Below the pieces are notes generated by a model, which saw only the letters and a program-made list of their open reading frames with translations, did no database searches and was not told where the DNA came from. Below, piece after piece: positions 55,291 through 63,295 of a stretch of DNA of 64,000 bases (position 1 is its first letter; the number at the start of each line of letters is the position of its first letter). Source of the DNA: Tenacibaculum skagerrakense. GTDB taxonomy: Bacteria; Bacteroidota; Bacteroidia; Flavobacteriales; Flavobacteriaceae. Location of the stretch: contig NZ_SLXM01000001.1 in assembly GCF_004345825.1 (NCBI RefSeq), positions 682,001-746,000 of the forward strand, given 5' to 3'. The position numbers and the translations under genes are program-made.

Positions 55291-55871
55291 TGGTTCAAGA
55301 ACGAAATAATTTATATCCTATTTTTTTAAAAACTTCTCAATTAGAAGTGTTAATCATTGGCGGAGGATTCGTAGCAGAAGAAAAGTTAACGTTCTTATTA
55401 AAATCAAGTCCAGATGCGAAAGTAACCTTAGTTTCTCCAATGTTTAGAGAAGGAACTTTGGCATTAGGTAAAAAGGGTGATGTGAAGTTTGTAGAAGATG
55501 TATATAAATCTTCTTATCTAGACGGAAAACATATGGTGATTGCTACTACCGACAAACCAGAAGTTAATATGCAAGTTTATAGGGATTGTCGAGAGCAAAA
55601 CAAGTTGGTAAATGTGGCGGATAATCCACCGTATTGTGATTTTTATATGGGAGGAATTGTAACTAAGGGAAATGTGAAAATAGCGATTTCAACTAACGGA
55701 AAATCGCCAACAACAGCAAAAAGATTACGTCAGTTTTTTGAAGAAGTAATTCCAGATACAATTGACGATTTGGTTAAAAACTTAAACGATTACAGAAAAA
55801 CAATAAAAGGAGACTTTGAACAAAAAGTAGTACAACTAAACGAGTTCACAAAGAGCTTAGTAGAAAAGTAA
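55290..55871 (+). CDS. Precorrin-2 dehydrogenase / sirohydrochlorin ferrochelatase (CysG N-terminal type)
   Basis: 193 residues. NAD-binding Rossmann start LIIGGGFVAEEKLTFLL, followed by NVADNPPYCDFYMGGIV and IAISTNGKSPTTAKRLRQF, the CysG/Met8 pattern. It oxidises precorrin-2 and inserts iron to give siroheme. The family Asp that acts in both steps is in NVADNPPYCDF. Starts at a one-base TAATG overlap with cobA, so it is translationally coupled; the two together do what CysG does as one chain. Confidence 0.94.
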   Translation: MVQERNNLYPIFLKTSQLEVLIIGGGFVAEEKLTFLLKSSPDAKVTLVSPMFREGTLALGKKGDVKFVEDVYKSSYLDGKHMVIATTDKPEVNMQVYRDCREQNKLVNVADNPPYCDFYMGGIVTKGNVKIAISTNGKSPTTAKRLRQFFEEVIPDTIDDLVKNLNDYRKTIKGDFEQKVVQLNEFTKSLVEK

Positions 55872-55876
55872 AAGTA

Positions 55877-56932
55877 ATGATAGAAACAGATATACTTATT
55901 ATTGGAGCAGGTCCAACAGGTTTATTTACCGTTTTTGAAGCAGGATTGTTAAAATTGCGTTGTCATTTAATAGATGCATTACCACAACCAGGAGGTCAAT
56001 GTTCGGAGATTTACCCTAAGAAACCTATTTATGATATACCAGCGTATCCTGAAATTTTAGCGGGAGATTTAACCGATAAATTATTAGAACAAGGAAAACA
56101 ATTTCAACCTGGATTTACCTTAGGAGAGCGTGCAGAAACTATTGAAAAACAAGAAGATGGTAGTTTTATTGTTACTACAAATAAAGGAACAAAACATAAA
56201 GCTCCAGTCGTTGCAATAGCGGGTGGTTTGGGTAGTTTCGAGCCAAGAAAACCTCAAATTGAGAATTTAGCAAAATTCGAAGATAAAGGAGTTGAATATA
56301 TGATTAAAGAACCTGAAATCTATCGTGATAAAGACGTAGTAATTGCAGGTGGTGGTGATTCAGCTTTAGATTGGTCAATATTCTTAACTGATATAGCTAA
56401 ATCAGTTACTTTAATTCATAGACGAAATGAATTTAGAGGAGCGTTAGATTCAGTTGAAAAAGTTCAAGAGCTTAAAAACTTAGGGAAGATAAATTTAATT
56501 ACGCCTGCAGAGGTAAAAGGAATTCTTGGGAATGATCATCTATCAGGAGTTGTAGTTGAACAAAAGGATAAAGAGCCATTTATTTTGGATGCTGATCATT
56601 TTATTCCACTATTCGGATTAGCGCCTAAATTAGGCCCTATTGGAAACTGGGGATTAGAAATTGAGAAAAATGCAATTAAGGTTGATAACTCGTTGGATTA
56701 TCAAACTAATATTCCAGGAATTTATGCCATTGGTGATGTAAATACGTATCCAGGTAAATTAAAATTGATTCTTTGTGGTTTTCATGAAGCTACGTTAATG
56801 TGTCAAAGTGCCTATAAACGAATTTTTCCAGATAAAAAATATGTCATGAAATATACAACTGTTGGTGGAGTAGAAGGTTTTGATGGTACCAAAAAAGAGG
56901 CACCAAAAGCAGTGGTAAAAGCTATTGAATAA
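55877..56932 (+). CDS. Ferredoxin-NADP reductase (thioredoxin-reductase-like type)
   Basis: 351 residues. FAD site LIIGAGPTGLFTVFEAGLL, NADPH site VIAGGGDSALDWSIFL. The family segment GGQCSEIYPKKPIYDIPAYP replaces the CxxC of true thioredoxin reductases, identifying an Fnr type-2 enzyme. It ends with a one-base overlap with the 2Fe-2S ferredoxin gene (TAATG), so the pair is coupled. It should pass electrons from NADPH to ferredoxin for sulfite reduction. Confidence 0.95.
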   Translation: MIETDILIIGAGPTGLFTVFEAGLLKLRCHLIDALPQPGGQCSEIYPKKPIYDIPAYPEILAGDLTDKLLEQGKQFQPGFTLGERAETIEKQEDGSFIVTTNKGTKHKAPVVAIAGGLGSFEPRKPQIENLAKFEDKGVEYMIKEPEIYRDKDVVIAGGGDSALDWSIFLTDIAKSVTLIHRRNEFRGALDSVEKVQELKNLGKINLITPAEVKGILGNDHLSGVVVEQKDKEPFILDADHFIPLFGLAPKLGPIGNWGLEIEKNAIKVDNSLDYQTNIPGIYAIGDVNTYPGKLKLILCGFHEATLMCQSAYKRIFPDKKYVMKYTTVGGVEGFDGTKKEAPKAVVKAIE

Positions 56933-57264
56933 TGGATCAAGATATAAATATCAAAATTAAAGACCGCGATGGTGTAATTCACGAGGTACTTGCTCCGACA
57001 GATATGGCAATGAATCTTATGGAAGTGGTTCGTTCATACGAATTAGCTCCCGAAGGTACTATTGGAATTTGTGGCGGAATAGCTATGTGTGCTTCTTGTC
57101 AATGCTATATAAATTCTAATCATCAATTACCTGAAAAGACAGATGATGAAGATGCAATGTTAGCAGAGGCGTTTGATGTGAAAGATAATAGCAGGTTAGG
57201 TTGTCAAATTCAAATTACTTCCGAATTAGAAGGCTTGGAAATTGAGTTAGCACCTGAGAGCTAG
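56932..57264 (+). CDS. [2Fe-2S] ferredoxin (adrenodoxin type)
   Basis: 110 residues. Cluster ligands in CGGIAMCASCQCY (C-x5-C-x2-C) and RLGCQI (fourth Cys). LAPTDMAMNLMEVVRSY before and EKTDDEDAMLAEAF between them match the adrenodoxin-type family. Translationally coupled to the reductase; a second ferredoxin besides the 4Fe-4S one encoded at 52050. Which one serves the sulfite reductase is not decided by sequence. Confidence 0.94.
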   Translation: MDQDINIKIKDRDGVIHEVLAPTDMAMNLMEVVRSYELAPEGTIGICGGIAMCASCQCYINSNHQLPEKTDDEDAMLAEAFDVKDNSRLGCQIQITSELEGLEIELAPES

Positions 57265-57323
57265 TACTGAATTTATTTTAGTATCTTTTAAATTAGTTTA
57301 AAACCGAGTATAAAAAAGTAAGA

Positions 57324-58046
57324 ATGCAATTCAATAATTACAACTTAAGTCTCAAAGATGATGTAGAAGTGTTTACAAAACAATTGTTTTACGCTTTGTT
57401 TGACGATGTTTGTCAAGAAAAAGCACATCGTTTAAAAGATCAGTTTGTGAAAATTTTAGAAGGATTGTCAGTTGATAAAGCTGATGATATTTGGACATAT
57501 TACCAAACATCTTTTTGCGACATTCGAAAAAAGCTGGATTTAGATGCAAAAGCATTCGAAGCAACAGATCCTGCCTGTAAAAGTTTAGGAGAAGTGTACT
57601 TAGCATATCCTGGTTTTCATGCCATTGCAATTTATAGGTTAAGTCACGAATTGTATAAAATTCAAGTGCCTATTCTACCGAGAATGATGAGTGAATATGC
57701 ACATAGTTTAACAGGAGTTGATATTCATCCTGGAGCAACCATTGGCGATTCGTTTTTTATAGACCATGCAACAGGTGTTGTAATCGGTGAAACTACTATT
57801 ATTGAAAACAATGTAAGTATTTATCAGGGAGTTACTTTAGGAGGAATTCAAGTAAAAAAAGAATTAGCAGAAGTTAAAAGACATCCCACGATAGGAAGCA
57901 ATGTAACAATTTATGCGAATGCAACTATATTAGGAAACATAAATGTAGGAAGTAACAGTGTTATTGGAGCTAACGTTTGTATAACAACATCAATAGAACC
58001 AAATTCAACCGTAATTTATAAATCTCAAAACAGTATTTATACTTAA
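57324..58046 (+). CDS. cysE: Serine O-acetyltransferase (SAT/CysE type)
   Basis: 240 residues. After a helical N-terminal region with YLAYPGFHAIAIYRLSHELY, the left-handed beta-helix begins (GVDIHPGATIGDSFFIDHAT, then GVVIGETTIIENNV). The catalytic Asp/His pair is in FIDHATG. The length is a little below the E. coli enzyme, and it lacks the feedback-sensitive C-terminal tail. It makes O-acetylserine for the CysM enzyme encoded 10 bases downstream. Confidence 0.94.
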   Translation: MQFNNYNLSLKDDVEVFTKQLFYALFDDVCQEKAHRLKDQFVKILEGLSVDKADDIWTYYQTSFCDIRKKLDLDAKAFEATDPACKSLGEVYLAYPGFHAIAIYRLSHELYKIQVPILPRMMSEYAHSLTGVDIHPGATIGDSFFIDHATGVVIGETTIIENNVSIYQGVTLGGIQVKKELAEVKRHPTIGSNVTIYANATILGNINVGSNSVIGANVCITTSIEPNSTVIYKSQNSIYT

Positions 58047-58056
58047 AATAAAGTAT

Positions 58057-58944
58057 ATGATTTCAAAAAATATAACCGATTTTGTAGGAAACACACCATT
58101 AGTTGAAGCTACAAATATTTTAAATAAAGAAAATGTTCGTCTATTTTTTAAGTTAGAAGGGCATAATCCGGGAGGAAGTGTAAAAGATAGAGCTGCCTAT
58201 TTTATGATTTCTGAAGCCTTAAAAAAGAAGAACATACAAAAAGGAGATACATTGGTAGAGGCTACCAGTGGAAATACAGGAATTGCTTTAGCATTAATGG
58301 CAAAAGTTTTAGGAGTTAATATGGTATTAGTAATGCCAGAAAATGCAACTGTAGAAAGAGTTAAAACCATGCGTGCTTATGGAGCAGAAGTTATATTAAC
58401 GCCAAGTGAAGTAGGAATGGAAGGTGCAATTGATCATGCTTTAGAATTAAAATATAAAAAAGGCTATTTTCGATTAAATCAGTTTGATAATTTCGATAAC
58501 CCTAAAGCACATTATTCAACCACGGGTCCTGAAATTTGGAGAGATACTGATGGACAAGTAACGCATTTTGTTTCTGCCATGGGAACAACAGGAACTATCA
58601 CAGGTGTGTCAGATTTCTTAAAAGAGAAAAATAAGAATATTCAAATTGTAGGAGTTCAACCAAAAGATGGAGCTAGCATACCAGGAATTCGTAAATGGCC
58701 TAAAGAGTATTTACCTGCAATTTTCAAAAGAGAAAAAATAGATCAAGTATTAGAAGTTTCTCAACAAGAAGCACAAGCAATGACTGTCCGTTTGGCTCAA
58801 GAAGAAGGAATTTTTGCAGGAATGAGTAGTGGTGGAGCTGCTGCATCTGCTTTAAAATTAGCTGAAACTATCGATGAAGGGATCATAGTTTCTATTATTT
58901 GTGATAGAGGTGATCGATATTTATCTTCAGATATTTTTCAGTAG
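58057..58944 (+). CDS. cysM: Cysteine synthase B (CysM type)
   Basis: 295 residues. PLP lysine in GGSVKDRAAYF, phosphate-binding GTTGTITG, and TSGNTGIALA. Segments SIPGIRKWPKEYLPAIF and EEGIFAGMSSGGA are the CysM variants rather than CysK. CysM accepts sulfide or thiosulfate with O-acetylserine. Last gene of the sulfate-assimilation run; a stem-loop follows its stop. Confidence 0.94.
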   Translation: MISKNITDFVGNTPLVEATNILNKENVRLFFKLEGHNPGGSVKDRAAYFMISEALKKKNIQKGDTLVEATSGNTGIALALMAKVLGVNMVLVMPENATVERVKTMRAYGAEVILTPSEVGMEGAIDHALELKYKKGYFRLNQFDNFDNPKAHYSTTGPEIWRDTDGQVTHFVSAMGTTGTITGVSDFLKEKNKNIQIVGVQPKDGASIPGIRKWPKEYLPAIFKREKIDQVLEVSQQEAQAMTVRLAQEEGIFAGMSSGGAAASALKLAETIDEGIIVSIICDRGDRYLSSDIFQ

Positions 58945-58964
58945 TGTTTAGTCACAAAAAGTTG

Positions 58965-58996
58965 AATATTATTCCCGCGGAGGCGGGAATAATATT
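58965..58996 (+). terminator. Stem-loop after cysM, probable terminator
   Basis: Perfect 14-bp stem AATATTATTCCCGC / GCGGGAATAATATT, loop GGAG. The T-run after it is poor (ATTGTTAAAT), so it may instead be, or derive from, one of the CCCGC-type intergenic repeats. Confidence 0.65.
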
Positions 58997-59052
58997 ATTG
59001 TTAAATAAATAATAAGTGCGAATGATAAGTTTATTATTTAAAATAAGTTAAT

Positions 59053-59060
59053 TACATTTG
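59053..59060 (+). promoter_or_regulatory. -7 promoter element (TACATTTG) of the metH-metF operon
   Basis: Exact TAnnTTTG, placing transcription near 59066, about 25 bases before the aptamer. Confidence 0.55.
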
Positions 59061-59197
59061 TGCTTTAATTAGTTCATAAACATTATTGTTGTTATTAAGA
59101 AAGGTGGAGGGAATAGACCCTTTGAAGCCTTAGCAACCCTTTGTTTTTTCTGAACCTATTTCAGAATTACAAAGAAGGTGCTAAATTCTACTGTTCG

Positions 59198-59216
59198 CAC
59201 TAAACTTGTTTCAGTG
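59198..59216 (+). repeat. Palindromic repeat, AACTTGTTTCAG family, in P4 of the riboswitch
   Basis: CACTAAACTTGTTTCAGTG, 19 bases with self-complementary ends. It shares the run AACTTGTTTCAG with the copy in metH (62365-62383). Confidence 0.65.
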
Positions 59217-59221
59217 TATAA

Positions 59222-59244
59222 AAAGTTGAATTCATTTCAGCTTT
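59222..59244 (+). repeat. Second hairpin in P4 of the riboswitch, related palindrome
   Basis: GTTGAATTCATTTCAGC framed by AAA/TTT arms; a possible diverged relative of the same repeat. Weaker match than the copy at 59198. Confidence 0.45.
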
Positions 59245-59313
59245 ACAGAGAGATAACTCAAAAGAAATTTACTTCTTCTTTTCCTGATAACACGTAATAT
59301 TATTATATCAGGA

Positions 59314-60324
59314 ATGTCAAATATTTATTCAGAAATAAAAAAAAGAATCCTTGTGCTTGATGGTGCAATGGGAACCATGCTTCAGGAATATAAATTTACT
59401 GAAGAAGATTTTCGTGGAGATCGATTTAAAGATCATCCGACTCCACTTAAAGGTAATAACGACTTACTCTCAATTACACAACCCGAAGCTGTAAAAGATG
59501 TCCATCGAAAATATCTGGCAGTTGGTGCAGATATTATTGAAACTAATACTTTTTCAGGAACTACCATTGCTATGGCAGATTATAATATGGAAGATTTAGT
59601 GTACGAACTTAACTTTCAATCTGCAAAAATAGCGAAAGAAGTAGCTGATGAGTTTACACTAAAAACGCCAAAACAACCAAGATTTGTAGCGGGTTCCATA
59701 GGGCCAACAAACCGAACAGCAAGTTTATCTCCAGATGTTAACAAACCAGAATATAGAGCAGTAACTTTTGATGAGTTACGAGTTGCATATAAACTACAAG
59801 TAGAAGCTTTAATAGATGGAGGATCAGATGTGCTATTAGTGGAAACTATTTTTGATACCTTAAATGCTAAAGCTGCTTTATTTGCTATTGAAGAGGTAAA
59901 GGAAGAACGTAATATCGATATTCCTATTATGGTTTCTGGAACTATAACTGATGCCAGTGGAAGGACACTTTCAGGACAAACAGTTGAGGCTTTTTTAATT
60001 TCAATTTCTCATATTCCTTTATTAAGTGTTGGATTTAATTGTGCGCTAGGTGCAGAACAATTAGAACCTTATTTAAAGAGATTGTCTCATAATACACACT
60101 TTTTTACGTCTGCTCATCCAAATGCGGGACTTCCAAATGCTTTTGGAGAGTACGACCAAAGTCCTAAGGAAATGAAAAAATTAATTGAAAGTTTCTTAGA
60201 ACAAAACTTAGTAAACATTATAGGAGGTTGTTGCGGAACTTCACCAGCTCATATTGGTGCAATTGCCGACGCAGCAAAAAATTTCAAACCAAGAAAAACT
60301 GTTGTAGAAGCTCATGAAGAATAG
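59314..60324 (+). CDS. metH: Methionine synthase, homocysteine-binding subunit (split MetH, N-terminal part)
   Basis: 336 residues. Homocysteine S-methyltransferase domain: [22 protein letters not shown], and the zinc cysteines in GFNCALG and [10 protein letters not shown]. In E. coli this is the first domain of one long MetH; here it ends with its own stop at the linker and overlaps the next gene by 11 bases in a different frame. Split metH is common in Bacteroidota. It starts right after the second SAM-I riboswitch. Confidence 0.95.
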   Translation: MSNIYSEIKKRILVLDGAMGTMLQEYKFTEEDFRGDRFKDHPTPLKGNNDLLSITQPEAVKDVHRKYLAVGADIIETNTFSGTTIAMADYNMEDLVYELNFQSAKIAKEVADEFTLKTPKQPRFVAGSIGPTNRTASLSPDVNKPEYRAVTFDELRVAYKLQVEALIDGGSDVLLVETIFDTLNAKAALFAIEEVKEERNIDIPIMVSGTITDASGRTLSGQTVEAFLISISHIPLLSVGFNCALGAEQLEPYLKRLSHNTHFFTSAHPNAGLPNAFGEYDQSPKEMKKLIESFLEQNLVNIIGGCCGTSPAHIGAIADAAKNFKPRKTVVEAHEE

Positions 60325-63034
60325 GTATTTAAAATTATCTGGATTAGAACCACTAATTATAACACCAGAAAGTAATTTTATCAATGTAGGTGAGCGTACT
60401 AATGTAACGGGTTCAAGACGTTTTTTGCGTTTAATTAAAGAAGAAAAGTATGGTGAAGCACTTGCAGTCGCCAGAGATCAAGTTGAAGGAGGTGCACAGA
60501 TTTTAGATGTAAATATGGATGAAGGAATGTTAGATGGTGTGCATGCCATGGTAACATTCTTAAATTTAATTGCTTCTGAGCCAGATATCGCTAGAATTCC
60601 GATTATGATTGATAGTTCTAAATGGGAAATCATTGAAGCTGGTTTACAAGTTGTTCAAGGAAAGTGTGTTGTAAATTCTATCTCATTAAAAGAAGGTGAA
60701 GAAGCTTTTATTCGTCAGGCTACATTGATTAAAAGATATGGAGCCGCAACTATTGTGATGGCTTTTGATGAAGTTGGTCAGGCTGATAGCTATGAACGAA
60801 GAATTGAAATATGTGAACGTTCGTATAGGATTTTAGTTGATATCGTTAAGTTTCCACCTGAAGATATCATCTTCGATCCTAATATTTTTCCTGTAGCAAC
60901 GGGTATGGAAGAGCATCGTAAAAACGCAATTGACTTCTTTAATGCAACAAAATGGATTCGTACAAATCTTCCTTATGCGAGTGTTTCTGGAGGAGTCAGT
61001 AATGTTTCTTTTTCTTTCAGAGGAAATAACACCGTAAGAGAAGCAATGCATTCGGCATTTTTATATCATGCCATTCAACATGGAATGAATATGGGAATTG
61101 TTAATCCAACTATGTTGGAAGTTTACGACGAAATTCCAAAAGATTTATTAGAGCACGTAGAAGATGTTTTATTAGATAGAAGAGAAGATGCTACCGAACG
61201 TTTATTAGAGTTTGCCGAAACAGTTAAAGGAATAAAAAAAGAAGATTCATCGAAACAATTAGCTTGGCGAGAAAATGCTTTACAAGAACGTATAACTCAT
61301 AGTTTGGTTAAAGGAATCGATGCGTTTATTGAAGAGGATGTAGAAGAAGCAAGATTAACAGTTAGTAAACCAATTCAAGTGATTGAAGGTCATTTAATGA
61401 CAGGAATGAATGTGGTTGGAGATTTGTTTGGTAGCGGAAAAATGTTTTTGCCTCAAGTGGTTAAATCTGCTCGGGTAATGAAACGCGCCGTAGCATATTT
61501 ACAACCTTTTATAGAAGAATCTAAAGATAGTACTACAAGTTCAGCAGGTAAAATTTTAATGGCAACCGTAAAAGGAGATGTACACGATATCGGGAAAAAT
61601 ATTGTGAGTGTTGTATTAGGTTGTAATAACTATGAAATAGTTGATTTAGGAGTTATGGTTCCTCCTGAAAAAATTATAGAGGTAGCCAAAAAAGAACAAG
61701 TTGATGTTATTGGATTAAGTGGTTTAATTACACCATCGCTAGATGAAATGGTGTACTTGGCAAATGAAATGGAGAAACAAGATATGGAGATTCCATTGTT
61801 AATTGGTGGGGCTACTACTTCTAAAGCGCATACAGCTGTTAAGATTGCACCAAAATATACCAATTCTGTAGTTCATGTAAATGATGCTTCAAGAGCAGTT
61901 ACCGTTGTAGGAAATTTATTGCAAGAGAATAATAAAGTTTATAAAGAAGAAATAAGAAGCGAATACAATAAATTCAGAGATCAGTTTTTAAATAGGACAA
62001 AGCAAAAAAGTTATGTTTCAATTGAAGAAGCTAGAGAGAATAAACTTTTAATTGATTGGGAAACAACTGAAATAGTTAGGCCTAACTTTTTAGGAACTCA
62101 AATTATTGAGGATTTAGACTTAACTGTTCTATTAGACTATATCGATTGGAGTCCGTTCTTCAGATCGTGGGATTTACATGGGAAATTCCCAGATATTTTG
62201 AATGATGAAATTGTTGGCAACCAAGCTTCGGAATTATACGAGGACGCAAAAGTTTTGTTGAAAGAAGTGGTTGATAAGAAACTCTTAAAAGCCAAAGCTG
62301 TTTTCGGATTGTTTGAAGCAAACTCAGTAGAAGATGATATTGAAGTGACTTTAAACGAAAGTCATGCTGAACTTGTTTCAGCATCTCATCCTGTTAATAA
62401 GAAAAAAAAGGATAGCATCAGAAAATTTAAGTTCCTAACACTTCGCCAACAGCTTAAGAAAAAAGAAGGAGTTCCAAATATTGCATTGTCAGATTTCATT
62501 GCGCCTAAAGAAAGTGATAAGCAAGATTATATCGGGTGTTTTTGTGTATCTGCAGGTTTTGGCACTGCTGAACTCGCTGCTGAATACGAGAAGAATAATG
62601 ATGATTATAATTCAATCATGATCAAAGCGATTGCCGATCGTTTAGCAGAGGCTTTTGCAGAATACCTTCACAAAGAAGTAAGAACTAGCTACTGGGGATA
62701 TGCAGCTGCTGAAAACTTATCTAATGAAGAGTTAATCAAAGAGAGTTACAAAGGAATTCGCCCTGCACCTGGTTATCCTGCTTGCCCAGATCATTTAGAG
62801 AAAAATACAATTTGGGAGATTTTACAAGTAAAAGAGAATATTGGGGTTGAACTTACAGAGAGTTTAGCCATGTGGCCAGCAGCGAGTGTTTCTGGATATT
62901 ATTTCGGAAATGCTGAAGCGAAATATTTTGGACTAGGAAAAATTAAAGAAGATCAATTAGAAGATTATACAATACGAAGAGGTATAAGTAATGATTTAGC
63001 TAAAAAATGGCTAAGTCCAATTATAGCAGATTAA
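60314..63034 (+). CDS. metH: Methionine synthase, folate/cobalamin/activation subunit (split MetH, C-terminal part)
   Basis: 906 residues. Order: pterin-binding domain ([38 protein letters not shown]), four-helix cap ([20 protein letters not shown]), cobalamin domain with DVHDIGKN (lower-ligand His424), and the SAM-dependent reactivation domain ([12 protein letters not shown]). It joins methyl-tetrahydrofolate to homocysteine together with the preceding subunit. Residues 683-692 ([10 protein letters not shown]) are the translation of a palindromic repeat inserted in frame in a loop of the reactivation domain, followed by a lysine-rich stretch missing from E. coli MetH. Confidence 0.96.
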   Translation: MKNRYLKLSGLEPLIITPESNFINVGERTNVTGSRRFLRLIKEEKYGEALAVARDQVEGGAQILDVNMDEGMLDGVHAMVTFLNLIASEPDIARIPIMIDSSKWEIIEAGLQVVQGKCVVNSISLKEGEEAFIRQATLIKRYGAATIVMAFDEVGQADSYERRIEICERSYRILVDIVKFPPEDIIFDPNIFPVATGMEEHRKNAIDFFNATKWIRTNLPYASVSGGVSNVSFSFRGNNTVREAMHSAFLYHAIQHGMNMGIVNPTMLEVYDEIPKDLLEHVEDVLLDRREDATERLLEFAETVKGIKKEDSSKQLAWRENALQERITHSLVKGIDAFIEEDVEEARLTVSKPIQVIEGHLMTGMNVVGDLFGSGKMFLPQVVKSARVMKRAVAYLQPFIEESKDSTTSSAGKILMATVKGDVHDIGKNIVSVVLGCNNYEIVDLGVMVPPEKIIEVAKKEQVDVIGLSGLITPSLDEMVYLANEMEKQDMEIPLLIGGATTSKAHTAVKIAPKYTNSVVHVNDASRAVTVVGNLLQENNKVYKEEIRSEYNKFRDQFLNRTKQKSYVSIEEARENKLLIDWETTEIVRPNFLGTQIIEDLDLTVLLDYIDWSPFFRSWDLHGKFPDILNDEIVGNQASELYEDAKVLLKEVVDKKLLKAKAVFGLFEANSVEDDIEVTLNESHAELVSASHPVNKKKKDSIRKFKFLTLRQQLKKKEGVPNIALSDFIAPKESDKQDYIGCFCVSAGFGTAELAAEYEKNNDDYNSIMIKAIADRLAEAFAEYLHKEVRTSYWGYAAAENLSNEELIKESYKGIRPAPGYPACPDHLEKNTIWEILQVKENIGVELTESLAMWPAASVSGYYFGNAEAKYFGLGKIKEDQLEDYTIRRGISNDLAKKWLSPIIAD
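62361..62390 (+). repeat. Palindromic repeat inside the metH coding region
   Basis: Core TGCTGAACTTGTTTCAGCA (62365-62383) within the 30-base unit. It is read in frame as HAELVSAS. Many Bacteroidota genomes carry this palindrome between genes. Confidence 0.8.
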
Positions 63035-63040
63035 AAAGAT

Positions 63041-63283
63041 ATGAGTAAAAAATTTATAGAACTAAAACTAGGAAGTCATCAAATAGTACATGCGTTTGAT
63101 GAACAAAATAAGGAAATAATAGAAGAGGTTACTGTTGATCAATTCAGTAAAAAACTTGTAAATCTATCTAGAATAAAATCTGTTAGTGAAAAATATATTT
63201 TAACTGATTATGCTCATGGAAGATGGATTTATTGGGAATATGAAGGAGATTTTGAAACAATTAAAAAGCTAGTGCTTCAATAA
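63041..63283 (+). CDS. Small protein of unknown function between metH and metF
   Basis: 80 residues that I do not recognise. No signal, membrane segment or cysteine. It starts with KKFIELKLGSHQIVHAF and ends with YAHGRWIYWEYEGDFETIKK, so it is probably a compact alpha/beta domain. It sits six bases after metH and 12 bases before metF, so it is co-transcribed under the same riboswitch. A link to methionine or folate metabolism is from position alone. Confidence 0.75.
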   Translation: MSKKFIELKLGSHQIVHAFDEQNKEIIEEVTVDQFSKKLVNLSRIKSVSEKYILTDYAHGRWIYWEYEGDFETIKKLVLQ

Positions 63284-63295
63284 ATATAAAGCAAC

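Larger units (their letters stand above)
59091..59257 (+). promoter_or_regulatory. SAM-I (S-box) riboswitch aptamer upstream of metH
   Basis: P1 is GTTATT (59091-59096) with GATAAC (59252-59257). The core reads AAGAAAGGTGGAGGGA, then TTTGAAGCC, TTAGCAACCC and AAGGTGCTAAATTC, as in the copy at 41711. P3 contains TCTGAA/TTCAGA. P4 is enlarged: the aptamer is 167 bases against 127 in the first copy, and the extra length is two small hairpins. It should shut down methionine synthesis when SAM is plentiful. Platform: 59258-59316. Confidence 0.95.

Noticed and set aside
60314..60324. Split metH as a sequencing error
   Set aside because: The break lies exactly at the domain linker, and the second part starts with a normal ATG before a typical domain start; the split is familiar in Bacteroidota.
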